The notes under the pieces were generated by a model. It did no database searches. It saw only the letters and a program-made list of their open reading frames with translations, and was not told the DNA's origin. Below are positions 19,653 through 29,255 of a DNA stretch of 29,255 bases, piece by piece; within the stretch, counting starts at the first letter, position 1, and each line of letters begins with the position of its first letter. Made by a program: the position numbers and the translations under genes. This stretch comes from Chara braunii (lineage: Eukaryota; Streptophyta; Charophyceae; Charales; Characeae), in the NCBI GenBank assembly GCA_003427395.1, contig BFEA01000458.1, positions 46,416 to 75,670 of the forward strand, read 5' to 3'.

Positions 19653-20170
19653 TATCTACTTGCGTTCTAACATACAGCAACGATCACAGGTCACGGATCT
19701 TGTTTCCCTCCAAGCAGGGGTGCTATGTGTGCTATGATTTCCATCCAAGGGTCTTGTTCCCATCCAAGTGTGGCTGCTACGTGGTATGTACCTGGACGGA
19801 TTGCTGCTATCTACTTGTATTCTAATGTACAGCAACGGTCACAGGTCACATAACTTCTTTCCATCCAAAGGGGGTGCTATGTGGAGGCTGCTTTGTGCGC
19901 TATGATTTCCACCCAAGCGGGGCTGCTATGTGCTATGCACCTGGACGGGAACGGGGACCGCTGCTATGCACCCAAGCAGGCTGCTATGTGCTTGTACTTG
20001 GACGGGAGTGCTATGCAGTTGCATCTGAACATACAACAAAAACAATCACTGGTTCTCCTTTCCATCTAAGCAGGGTTGCTACTACGCAGTTGTATCCGAA
20101 CATACAGCCAAGACAATCACGGCTCCCAGTGGGGTTGCTATGTACCTGTATTCAAACATGCAGCAAGAGC
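19653..20170. repeat. decayed host repeat array, right part
   Basis: It continues the array at 1910-2108. Recurring pieces are CATCCAAGCAGGG, GCTGCTATGTGCTATG, GTACCTGGACGG and an ACATACAGCAA(C/A)GATCAC-like segment, present several times in variable order. Short open frames such as 19874-20188 reflect this repetition. No protein domain is recognisable. Confidence 0.65.
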
Positions 20171-20480
20171 GGCACACAGAAATGGTAGAAGCACAACAGC
20201 ACCGCCCACTGCCGGATAGAAAGAAAGGCTGGGCAGGCTCGAAGGGGCCAGAAAGAAAAATGCATCATGCCGGGTGGAAACAGCAGAAGAGCGACAACAC
20301 TGCCTGCTGCTGGAAAGAAAAAAAAGGCCGGGTGGGGATGAAGGGGCCCCAGAAAGAAAAATGTGTCACGCCTAGTGGAAACGGTAGAAGCGTGACAACA
20401 CCGTTGGCCGCCAGAACGAAAAAAAAGACTGGGCGGGTGCGAAGGAGCACTAGAAGAAACAACATGTCGTGCCAAAGAAG
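20160..20480. repeat. ~98-bp tandem repeat, about three copies
   Basis: Anchors TGGTAGAAGC, CAGCAGAAGAGCGACAACAC and GGTAGAAGCGTGACAACACC recur at about 97-101-bp spacing (near 20184, 20281 and 20383). Each unit includes GAAAGAAAAA(A/T)G and a GGCTGGGCAGG-like piece. A 166-codon frame (20140-20640) stays open across it and gives a Lys/Arg-rich, roughly 33-residue repeat. With no recognisable domain and a repeat origin, I treat it as repeat rather than gene. Confidence 0.55.
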
Positions 20481-21516
20481 AAAATGGGGCAGCATTGAGT
20501 CGGCCCGGCACAAAATGGAAAATGGAAGGCTTCCGAAAAGCCGCGCGCCAAAAGGACCCGTGCAAAAAAAAAAAAGGAAAGGGAACTTCTCGAGCGTGGC
20601 ACCTCCCAAACGTTATATGCATGAGGAGCAGAGGGCTTAGTTAAAATAGAACCAGGTCTTTGATGGCTTGTTGGGCTTTGGGCCCGTAAGCGAAACTGGG
20701 TAAATGGTCCTGGGACCAGCTGGCTCTCTATCTGGGTTGTTCTGTGAGGGTTCCCGGCCTCAGTTTGTTTTCAATGCAATAAAGGAACCCTCTTCTCCCC
20801 TCCTCCCGAAAAGGTTAAAATGAAAAGACGTTATGGGAGGCTTCTGTGTGGAGATTATGTGAAGTTTCCTGCTACTCACAGAAATTTTCGTTTCTGGAAT
20901 TTCGATGGGATATCCTTTGTCTGGGCCTCTGAAATGCTCACTTGCAGCTTCCCATCTACATTCAAAAGCAATTGATCAAGTCTCTTGAGTATCAATGGCG
21001 ACCAAAGGGAACGATCATCATCAGGCAGGGAGAACCAGCTGGAGATTGGTATGTGAGATGTCTATGCACTTGTATGAAATGTATGGATGCTTTTGAAACC
21101 AACAAGCCATACATAGAATAGACATGCCTAGAAAGAAGAAGGTCAATAACTGAAACTCACTCATGGAGTCTGGTCACATGAGTATGCAAGAATCGAAGGA
21201 GAAGAGTCAGATTAGCGGTGTGGAGAGGGCTCTCCATAAGTCTTCTGAGCCTGCATGAAATGGTGGCAGGACGGGCAGTTGCACTTGAGTATATTGGCCA
21301 TGCCATATATGACCTTATTTTCCCCAGCAAGGCAAAGTGATGGCTGCAATTAACCGGTAAATAATGGAAGTAAGTGCAACACACCAAGGAGATCAACGCT
21401 GGTACCATCCACCAGAGTCATGACCACCAGACCTGTAGTTGGTGCAGCAGTAATGGCTGCGCTTGTTTTGAATGGCACCACTGCTGCCATTGAGCTTTCG
21501 ATCAGTTTCGCTGGAC
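20481..21516. other. host sequence without a supported gene
   Basis: No domain-bearing frame is seen. CAATAAAG at about 20776 could be a polyadenylation signal from an unrecognised or decayed transcript, but nothing upstream supports a gene. Confidence 0.45.
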
Positions 21517-21530
21517 TTTTTTTTTTTTTT
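21517..21530 (-). other. LINE 3' A tail
   Basis: Fourteen T on the plus strand are followed by AAAACAGGTCC. Read on the minus strand, the LINE 3' sequence ends in GGACCTGTTTT and then A14. This is the expected product of target-primed reverse transcription. Confidence 0.65.
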
Positions 21531-22258
21531 AAAACAGGTCCTTATGGTCCTGGCTCCATATCCATTCTGGGGAGTGTCAGTCCGGTTCCTATTCCCCCGG
21601 CAAGTCAAAAACGGGTTACATCATATTACCCACACTCAGCGCCAGACGGAAGGACCCCTGATCAGCATTGATTGGTCCTTCTAAGGAGGATTGACTGTCA
21701 GCTCGCCCTGACCATTTGTTCATCTCAGGCTTCTATTTAGAGCTTGTCAAATGAGTCCCTGTAATACGAGAATAGTGGGGGGTTCCGCTCTGTGTTCTGT
21801 TGCTTGTCCTTGTCTTTCCCTGTGTGTCCGGTTCTCTTTTTGTTGATCACCATTCAGAACCTTCTGCCAGGTCTCCCGGCATGTATCCTCGTGGTCTTCA
21901 TGCCTCTGCCTGGTACCATTTCTTCCATCTCAGTCTACTGTCTACTATCGTTGCCACCTTGCCCTTTAGCAACCAGATCCTTATGAAAGTCCGTTTCTTG
22001 GTTGCTTGTCTTTCTGGTCTGTCTCGTAGAGTTAGCTATTCTCCGCATCTGCTCCTGATTTCCGTCTCTGCCATGCTCAGCAGTAGTGACCACATTTCTT
22101 CTTTTGCAACCTCTGTTCCCTCGATTGTCTGAGTACATCTGCGTTTCCATATCACCCACAGTGCCAGCTTCCTGAGTAGGGTGAACCATGCTTCCCTGCT
22201 GCCTGTGATGTTGCTGGGGATGTTAGTTAGAAGTAGGATAGAGATAGGGGGGATGTTT

Positions 22259-22270
22259 GGGGGGGGGGGG
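22259..22270. repeat. G12 homopolymer at a LINE frame switch
   Basis: Twelve G on the plus strand (C12 in the coding sense) lie exactly where ORF2 changes frame after the zf-RVT domain. Confidence 0.8.
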
Positions 22271-23859
22271 CAGCGAACAGGATCGACCATAGCTCGCGGA
22301 TCTTCTTCCATATCCAGATTGCTTCAGGGCAGAAGAGGAGGCAGTGGGGGATGTCTTCGGGTGAGTCGTTGCTGCACATTGAGCAGCATGTCAAGCTATC
22401 AGGATCAGAATGTTTCCTTCTCTCGTGTAACCATTGGTTGACTGGCAGGGCCGCATGTGCTATTAGCCATTGCATACTTCGGATTCTACTTGGTGTGATG
22501 AAAAGGTATTTGGTCCATGTGATGGAGATGGGGGGCGTGGTGTCTAGGTTCAATATGGTTCTCCATTTCTCTGCCAGCCTTGGATTCGGGTCTTTGGTTT
22601 GTAGCCCGAGGTTATATCCGAGCTTAACGTCGTATTCTGTTATCCTTCTCGATTTACTGGCGGCGCCCAGATCCCAGATCCATTCCTTTGGGTCGAATTC
22701 CAACTCGTTGATGCCGAGTTCCGACTGGAAAATAAGCCAGGGTGTCTTGTGAGAGACTCTAACCTTCCTGAGAAGGTAGGTTTCTATTTGTTCGTTCTCT
22801 GGTGTTTTGTTTAGGACCTCTAGTTCATATAGGCCGTGTTTGATGATGGGGTAGGATACGAACATGGCCTTGTAGTTGATTAAGTCCGGTTTTGACACAA
22901 AACGGTAGGCTTTCGTTGGTGGGGTCTGTGTGATGAGCAGTCCCCAGCTTCCTGGTTTCCATGTATGTGTCTCTTTTAGGAGGGTCGTCCATGGGGGGGG
23001 AATGCTTTGGAGGATTTCGAACAGGTTGGTGGTCAGTAGATGGCAGCCTTTTAAGGGAGTGCGGAGGTCCTGTGCGGTGAGCCATTCTTGTCGGTCTTCG
23101 GACCACAGATGTTTGACCTGCCATACTCCTCTCTCCACAGCCTGCCCTCTGTGTCTTTGATCCAGGGATTGCAGAACAGGGGTTGTCGTAGGACTTCCTC
23201 TTTGTTGCTCGGGAACCCTTTCTTGTTTGGCATCAGTCGGCGCCAGGTCTTTAGGATCGGAGACCAGTAGGGGGTGGGTGTGGTGGGGGGTTGAGTGCCC
23301 GATTTGATTGTCCACTCCTTTGCGATGATCCAGAACAGGCCACTCATGTTTGGTGGGGTCGCTACTGGTGCCAGATTCCTTATGCTGTCTCTCGCCATCG
23401 TGGTCCACGAGAGGGCTTGTTTGGTTAGGATTTTGATTATCCATTTCATTTGGAGGGCGATTGCTTCTTGTTTAGGGTCGATTATACCTAGCCCTCCTTC
23501 GTGTGGTTTCCTGATGACCGTTTGCCAAGCCACCTTGTTTATACAGGTGGTTCTGTTGGGGTCGCCAGTCCACAGATAACACCTGGCTCTAACCTTCAAT
23601 TACTTCAGGTCGTCGTCGGGGGGGCACCATATGGAGGCCATGTACCACAAGGTGGAGAATACTGCTGTGTTGATGATCAGGGCTCTCCCTAGTAGGGAGG
23701 CCTGAGCTTTGTTGCAGGTGGCTAAACGGGTTATTGCTCTGGCGAGTAGAGACTCCCTCATCCCTTGCCACATGCCATCCCTGTTTACCATAATGTCAAG
23801 ATATCGAAGTGCTTGATCGCCCGTAGTCCAGGACATTGGGGTGGATGGGTCTGGGGGTT

Positions 23860-23872
23860 GGGGGGGGGGGGG
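23860..23872. repeat. G13 homopolymer at a LINE frame switch
   Basis: Thirteen G on the plus strand (a Pro-coding C run in the sense strand) lie where the frame changes between the RT end (VNWLKTEGWWLAE) and YLDIMVNRDG. Confidence 0.8.
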
Positions 23873-24850
23873 CCTTCTGCGAGCCACCACCCTTCCGTTT
23901 TCAGCCAGTTGACCTTCATTTATGAGGTGAGTCTGAAGGCTTCCATGGGGCGGGCCAGGGCCTGGAAAGAGGAGTTGTTGGCGCGGATGAAGACCGTGAG
24001 ATCGTCTGCGAACATCTGTGCGGTGGGGAGAGCAAAGTCGTGGAGGGTGTTGTAGTTTTGTTCAGTGAGGCGGTCTATGGATGGGTCCTTGCGCAAGAAA
24101 GATGCGATGGCTTCCATTATGAACAGGAATAGGAATATTGGGGGTGCAAGGGGGTCGCCTTGCCGGACGGATCTCGATATCAGGTAGGTTTCTGACAGTA
24201 TTCTGTTTATCTGCACCCTGCCCGTGGCATCCCCATAGAGTACTCTAACCCATTCTCTGAAGTTTGGGCCGACTCCCATCTTCTCCATGCAGTTGTGGAA
24301 GTCCCAGTTGACTTGATCGTACGCCTTTTCAAAGTCGAAGAATAAGATCGCTGCTTGCATTCGTTTTTCCATGATCTTCTTTGCCGCCTCCTTTAGAGCC
24401 ATCACATTATCCGAAATGTATCGACCCATGATGAATCCTGCTTGGTCGATGTGAAAGCAACTGTCTGTTAGTTTTATGATTCTGTTGGCAAATGCTTTCG
24501 CTAGGATTTTGTACGGCGTTGTGAGAAGTGAGATGGGTCTGTAGTTCTTGAGGTCCTTGTCTCCCTTTTTGTATATTAGTGACACTGCGCTGGTGCTTAG
24601 AAATTGACTTAGGACTCTCTTTTCCCTACTGTCGTTGATGAAGTTCAAGAGGTCGTTGCCCAGTGTTGGCCAGAACTGGATCTAGAATTCTTTGGACGGG
24701 CCATCAATTCCTGGTGCTTTGTCGTTTCCCATCTGGGATAGGGTTGCATGAAGTTCCCCTATGGTGATTGGTTTGTCCAAGTCCTTCGTTTGTTCTTGGG
24801 TAATCATTCTCTCTAGGCAGGTCATCATGTGCTGGCGGGCGTTGATATTT
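23873..24850 (-). pseudogene. LINE ORF2, reverse transcriptase domain
   Basis: Read on the minus strand: KAPGIDGPSKEF, then a TAG at 24684-24682 in place of the usual Tyr codon, then IQFWPTL, SLIYKKGDKDLKNYRPISLL, KILAKAFANRI, QAGFIMGRYISDN, FFDFEKAYDQVNW (first catalytic Asp), SVRQGDPLAP and MFADDLTVF. The FADD motif is at 24012-24001, so the catalytic Asp pair is intact. A stop after FRLTS (23920) is followed in the same frame by VNWLKTEGWWLAE, the RT primer-grip region. RT would copy the element RNA at the nicked target. Confidence 0.9.
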
Positions 24851-25520
24851 GCTGTTGGAGGGGGGAGGGGGTTTTGGACTCGTAGAGGTTGGCGTAAAAG
24901 GACCTGGCTATTCTTACCATGTCTGCGCCGGGTGACTTTGTCGTCCCCTGGTTTGCTGGGTCCTTCACCCCCTCGATTGTGTTGTTCCTAGCGTTGGCCT
25001 TGATCTTGGAGAAAAAGAATTTGGACATCGATTCATTCAGGGTGTAGTCATTCATTCGGGCGCGTTTCTGTAGGCCTCTGAGTTCCCATCTTCTCCATTC
25101 ATTTAGTTCGTCCTTGGTAGATTGGAGTAGGTTGTGGTAGGAGGAGTTAGAGGGATCAGATGCTAGGTTGGTTTCTGCGATGTCGAGTACGATTTGTAGT
25201 TCCTCCTTCCTGTATTTGCGTTCTGCTGCTATGCTTCTAGACTCTGCTGAGACCGTTTGAGACAGGTTCATATAGCTGCCTATGAACCATTTGTGCCTGT
25301 CCCGACGTTTCTTCTCGTCTTGGTGTATGAACCACCAGTTCCATCTGACTGCCTCAGTCATGCATTCAGCGGAGAGGAGTGAGTTGTTGTGTCTAAAAAA
25401 GCCTTGTCCTTTTTCTACCGGAGAGTTGAAGTTAAGGAGCAAGTAGGTTGGTTTGTGGTCGAGGCCCTTAAAGGCTGCTGCTGGTAGGATGCCGGCCTCC
25501 TTGATTGCTCCTTGTAGCAT
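24825..25520 (-). pseudogene. LINE ORF2, endonuclease end and EN-RT linker
   Basis: The N-terminal end carries the last endonuclease motif, KGLDHKPTYLLL (His near 25460), which in active copies completes the APE-type active site. The rest, rich in charged residues (WNWWFIHQDEKKRRDRHKWF, then LRGLQKRARMNDYTLNE and FFSKIKANARNNTIEGV), is the linker before RT. Frameshifts separate it from the upstream (near 25660) and downstream (near 24830) parts. Confidence 0.8.
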
Positions 25521-25669
25521 GTATGAAATTAGGAAGAAATCGATTCGTGATAGTGATGTGTGGTTAGATCGGTTCCTCTTGACTAGGGAGATGGCTTTCG
25601 TGTGTGGGTGGAGGATTCAGAATGGGTCGACCAGGTCGAACTCTGTCATGATGTTCCGTATGTGTGTGC

Positions 25670-26266
25670 TCACTCGTGTGGGCCCCAACAACACTGCCTG
25701 GGAAATGCGATCCAGGTTGGGAGTGTAGTGTTCCAGTCACCTGCTATAATTAGCGACAACGGGGTCGGGATAAGTGATTTGATGTGGTCGAAGAAAGCTA
25801 GGCGTTTGGCTTCCGTGTTGGGGGCGTATAGGTTCAGGATTATGATCTTTTCCCCTTGCCATGTCATTTGGATCCATGGCCATCTTCCTTCCGCTGTGTC
25901 TCCTTCGCCATTAATTACCAGACCCTCGTACCAGATTTTGGAAGAAGTTGGTATGAGGATTGTTGTGTCGCGGTTGCTTTGGTCCGCTTTGTTGGACCAC
26001 AGTGAGAAAGGGCATCCCCCTAGGCTTTTCTCCACTTTCCTCTTTATTCTAGTGTGGTTAGTGAGGTTGGATAGGTGGGTCTGTTATAGGAGAATGATGT
26101 CGGGTTTGGGCTTCCTTTTTTCGGTGAGGCCGAGTCTGATGTCTCGGAGTTTGTCGTCTTCGGTGAGAATGTTGCCCAGGCCGTTGACGTTCCAGCTGTG
26201 GATCGTCAGACCCCTTGCTTGCCAGTCCATTCTCACTGTCCCATACTGATTTTCGTTGTTGTCCAT
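25670..26266 (-). pseudogene. LINE ORF2, APE-type endonuclease
   Basis: ATG at 26266 opens with MDNNENQYGTVRMDWQ, then LTIHSWNVNGLG (motif I) and PDIILL. The QETH motif is damaged: the minus-strand codons read TAA CAG ACC CAC at 26086-26075, so a stop precedes a Gln where the catalytic Glu belongs. Downstream, in the same frame, are LNLYAPNT and LIIAGDWNTTLP (Asp and Asn of the active site). A frameshift follows near 25660. This enzyme nicks the target DNA strand to prime reverse transcription. Confidence 0.85.
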
Positions 26267-26325
26267 TTGATTACATCTGATGGGTTGCTGTGTTAGGGGT
26301 AGCGGTTGTGGTGCGGAGTACAGTT

Positions 26326-26337
26326 GGGGGGGGGGGG
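26326..26337. repeat. G12 homopolymer between LINE ORF1 and ORF2
   Basis: Twelve G on the plus strand lie in the spacer between the ORF1 stop (26349) and the ORF2 ATG (26266). It is the third run of this length in the LINE. Confidence 0.8.
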
Positions 26338-26348
26338 CATTGGGGTCT

Positions 26349-28706
26349 CTAATCAGCCGCTGTCATGGTCCCTGCGCTGTCAGCTCCGATTCCTCCGGTC
26401 CGTCCGCTGTCGTCGTTTGCCCTTCTCCCGGCGGCGGATCCCAGGCTGTACCCTCCCATGCTGCCCTCGGGTGCTGGGGTGGTACCGGTCTCGTCACAGC
26501 CCAGGGATATCTTGTCGTTCAGCCCGTCGTCGTCGTTGTACTCCCTCATGTGCCTATCCTCATCCTCCGGTTCCAGGTACAGCGGCTCAACTTCGTCTTG
26601 TAGGGAGCGCTCTGTGGATAGGATGTGGGATCTGATGATGGCGGCCATGGAATCGGCCATGACCTCCGCCGGGCACATCTTGCCTGCGAGTGTGCTGTAT
26701 GGCAAGGCGGTCACAATGTTCCATGCTCTCCACACCAGCCCCTCGTGCAACCTCGCTTTTTCTTCTAATTTTACAAGGAATGGTTGAAAAGATCTGGCTG
26801 TGGCGAGTTCCTTGTCGATCTCGTTCGAGTCTTCCCCAAGGGGGGTGGGGATTCCGTAGACACACCTAGGGGGAGTCTTCGGATATGCCTTCCCTGATTG
26901 TTCTTGCCAGTGTTTGCTGGTCACCCGCGGTCGGTAAGGCGAAGGATACGTCTGTGGCTACCTGCCACTCCCTGGACTTCTTTCTGTACCGGATAGGGAC
27001 CAAGGGTCTGACTGACTTGATCGTTTTGTGATCTGAGGTAGCTTTCTCAGTGATATGGAGGGCCTCGTTGTCTGCCACGTTTTGGATGGTGCAGTACTCT
27101 TTTCTGTGGCTTTTTCGGTATTCCGCGTTCTGATCAAACAGGCACTTTGTTTGAGACGATGGCGATCTCATGTTTGAGGGATCGCTGCTCGGTTGCCATT
27201 TCCTATTGTGTCCGTCGTGGACTTCCTGGGTCTCTTGACCCTGCCCTTTGAGGGCTTCCACTTCTTTGGTACCATGTCTCTGATTGGGTCCTTGTGGACC
27301 TGGGTTTCTGCACTGGAACCGGACTCCGAGTTCGAGTTGTCTCTTTCCCTCTTTTTCTCATGATATCTGAAGGCGCTGAATTCTGACAACTCACTCTGTT
27401 CTCTCAGGATGTCGTAGGTGTTCGTGGATGTGTGGATGCCTGCTACCGGGCCTTTGCTGGTCCGGCCTGTCTTCTCCTGATGTTTCATGCATGCCATTCT
27501 GATGTCGAATTCTTTCTTCCTCTCATTTTTGGCTCTTTCCAGATATTCCTGCAGCCAGGTGATGGGGGAGTCTCCCTGTTCTTTTGGTTTGCCCACTATG
27601 TCGCTCTTGGAGGGAGATTTATCCATTCCTTTGTGAGTACAGTCCTAATCTGTTGTTGGGTTGGGGCCAAATCATTCGGGGCTGCCTGTGTGCTCTGTGT
27701 GTCATCGGGGGTGCTTCCCTTTTCAGTTGAGCTGTTCTTTCTTATTTTTTTCCCACTTGGTGTCTCGGTGTTCTCCTTTTGTGGGGAAGCCTGTCTCTTG
27801 AGGGAGGGGTCGGTCTAAATGGTGCATTCCTCGATGATCTGTTTGACTGCGTCTTGGATGTCGTTGTCATCCTCTCGCTTGGCGAGGGCGTCTGCAGTCT
27901 GCTGTGTGATTGAATCGAGATCCCACAGAAGGTCTTCATGTTTCTTCTTTTCTTTGATCGCCCGGGAGTCCACCACCGGGTCTGAGTAGATTTTCCCTGG
28001 GATCCCTGTTATCTTCTTTGCTCCCATGTGGTGCCATTTGCTGTCCGACGGTGGAAAGATGTCTAGCTGTTTGATTGTCGGAGTTGTGTTCGTGTATGTC
28101 CATCTCCACTTAGGCTCTGGGATATTGTCGTCAAAGACCCAGCCGTTGTAGTCTGGGTCATTGACGAACCAGATACCTTTGGCCTCTTCAACTTCGACGA
28201 GCATGTTCTGTCTCTGTTTTTTTTGTTCAGGGGAGCGTGGGCATTTGGGTTCTGTTCCCAGGTGAGCTCTTTCTCTGCACCTGAAGCAGATTGGCGAAGC
28301 TTTGGTAGACACTGACCATCCATTTCCTTTTCTCGATGGGGGAGAGTCTTGCACCGGCGTTGGAGAAGGAGAAGATGAGTGCGTGCTTCTCGTATGTCGC
28401 GTTGGTTTCGGCGGTCTTGTCTTTTGGGTATGCCCAAGCGGTCACCTCCTCATCGGTATTGTCCTTAACGTTTCTGACCTTGATTGTGACTTTCTCTCCT
28501 TTAATTTTTGGGGCTTCCAATAGGAAACGAAGTGTCTCGTGATCCACATTGGATGCGATTTGGGATGGGTCCTTTGAGGTGGCTGTTTTTGTTGCTGCTA
28601 CCATGCTGTAGCGGCATTGGTAGTTTTGGGCCATGCTTGCTGTTGTTCGTTTTGTTTTTTTCTTACTGATTGCTTTTACTGTTTTTGCGATGTATTTGTG
28701 TTTCAT
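26349..28706 (-). pseudogene. LINE ORF1, zinc-knuckle RNA-binding protein, broken
   Basis: The frame starts at ATG 28706 (MKHKYIAKTVKAIS; an alternative Met is at 28634, MAQNYQ). The first part contains LIFSFSNAGARLSPIEKRKW. After a frameshift near 28290 comes a zinc knuckle, CFRCRERAHLGTEPKC (CX2CX4HX6C, longer than the usual CX4 last gap), then a Trp-rich part (WVFDDNIPEPKWRWTY) and an acidic helix ending at a TAG at 27817. Further frames (27626-27168, 27261-26866 and 26924-26349) continue with charged sequence and LVWRAWNIVTALPYSTLAGK, then an acidic, Gly-rich end. If joined it would be near 780 residues, long for ORF1. I do not recognise the C-terminal half. Confidence 0.7.
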
Positions 28707-29255
28707 TGGTTTGATTGTTGTGTGTTTGTTGGGGTGTTCGGTTTCTGGGTTGCTGTTTGAGGGGCGGCTCTGATCGGAAGGGGGTGTGAGATTTTTTTAT
28801 TTTTTTTTTCCAGTTAAATCAGACGCTGCTGTTCGCAGCTTGCCTACGTGGAAATTGGGTTGTTTGCCTGGGCGTATATGGGTATGCCCAGCGCAGGAAT
28901 TGGGTTAGGTTGGTGTAGGTTGGTGGTGGGGGGGAATATTGGGGGGTTGAGGGATTACAGTTGGAATTTAGAGGTGTGTAGGGTGGTGATCATGCGTTGA
29001 TGCGTGGGCGTCTGGATGGGGGGGATTCGTTTTGGGATGGTGACCGGAGACGGGGTCTGGGTCACTAGAGCTTGCTGGACATGGGAGATCGCTCGGGTCT
29101 CACTGTTGGAGCGTTGTCAGGGGTTAGAGGACGGGGGGTTGGAATTTGTGCTGTCGTAGGGTGGCTAAGGTTCGGGGGAGTAGTTGATGCGACGAAGGGT
29201 GGTTGGAGATCGAGAAAACGGGGGTGTCTGTGGCGTGCTTGGTAGGTAATTGGGG
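28707..29255. other. G-rich sequence upstream of LINE ORF1
   Basis: On the plus strand many G runs occur, some of seven (for example near 28927, 28942 and 29019), and a T-rich stretch lies at 28793-28810. No coding frame is supported. It could be the LINE 5' untranslated region or host sequence; the element's 5' end is not visible. Confidence 0.4.

Larger units (their letters stand above)
22036..23890 (-). pseudogene. LINE ORF2, post-RT region and zf-RVT domain
   Basis: Read from 23890: YLDIMVNRDGMWQGM and LLARAITRLATCNKAQASLL form the region after RT. After a TAA at 23600 comes RCYLWTGDPNRTTCINKVAW and GGLGIIDPKQEAIALQMKW. A frameshift near 23100 leads to the long frame 23444-22227, with the zf-RVT domain: ITWTKYLFITPSRIRSMQWL, HAALPVNQWL and a Cys/His cluster (CCSMC, then HCLLFC) at about 22325-22400. 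A further frame change at the G run 22259-22270 leads to 22311-22036, with LALWVIWKRRCTQT, the usual tail of such proteins. The domain probably helps bind the element RNA. Confidence 0.85.
21517..28706 (-). mobile_element. L1-like LINE, degenerate
   Basis: On the minus strand the element reads ORF1 (zinc knuckle), ORF2 (APE-type endonuclease, RT, zf-RVT) and a 3' end in a run of 14 A (T run at 21517-21530). This order and the zf-RVT domain are typical of plant L1-clade LINEs. The 3' end is set by the A tail; the 5' end is not defined and may lie in the G-rich sequence to the window end. The element carries many frameshifts and stops. Confidence 0.88.

Noticed and set aside
20140-20640. 166-codon frame as a real basic protein gene
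   Set aside because: It overlaps a degenerate ~98-bp repeat and host array sequence, lacks any domain, and the opposite strand also has long open frames there (20152-20622, 20265-20609).
20770-20785. AATAAA near 20777 as the end of a host gene
   Set aside because: No coding sequence, splice pattern or transcript feature upstream supports a gene.
21420-21684. Plus-strand frames around the T run
   Set aside because: Their Phe run is the complement of the LINE A tail; no domain is present.
29071-29080. Possible LINE target duplication: GCTGGAC at 29074-29080 matching GCTGGAC before the T run (21510-21516)
   Set aside because: Only seven exact bases match, and seven-base matches are expected by chance in 550 bases scanned with flexible ends; the LINE 5' end is otherwise undefined.

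Overview
This window looks like a gene-poor, transposon-dominated stretch of a nuclear genome from the green lineage. I see no intact host gene, rRNA, tRNA, CRISPR array or bacterial-type operon. The organism is inferred from the elements: two Ty3/gypsy chromoviruses (a chromodomain after integrase, and a primer site matching initiator tRNA-Met) and an L1-like LINE with a zf-RVT C-terminal domain. A streptophyte alga such as Chara would fit, but I cannot prove the species from sequence alone.

Layout. Bases 1-2103 are host sequence without a supported gene: a G-rich tandem repeat, a cluster of GTCCG motifs, a perfect 13-bp palindrome, a long A/G tract and the start of a decayed repeat array. 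Bases 2109-19647 are one Ty3 element (outer) with 1.15-1.19 kb LTRs, flanked by a perfect 5-bp target duplication GCTGC. Inside the integrase tail of its pol gene sits a second, different Ty3 element (inner, 8944-17883), with its own LTRs, primer site, polypurine tract and a 4-5-bp duplication. The interrupted pol frame resumes on the far side of the inner element and ends in a chromodomain. Bases 19653-21516 are host sequence again: the same decayed array, a ~98-bp tandem repeat and unassigned sequence. From 21517 to at least 28706, on the minus strand, lies a LINE with a 14-base A tail (T run on the plus strand), ORF2 (endonuclease, RT, zf-RVT) and a long ORF1 with a zinc knuckle. The last 550 bases are G-rich and may be the LINE 5' region.

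How it works together. Each Ty3 element once encoded Gag and a Pol polyprotein (protease, RT, RNase H, integrase, chromodomain) driven by its LTRs; the LINE encoded an RNA-binding ORF1 protein and an EN-RT ORF2 protein. All three are dead copies: every reading frame has stops and frameshifts, and several catalytic residues are altered. The most unusual points are an inverted ~470-bp block inside the RT domain of the outer element that carries the YLDD motif on the opposite strand; dense TGACGTGGC-like arrays in the LTR and leader of the same element; poly-G runs of 12-13 bases in the LINE, two of which sit at reading-frame switches; and a single N flanked by an identical 93-bp duplication, which looks like an assembly join. 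I found no convincing new functional system.
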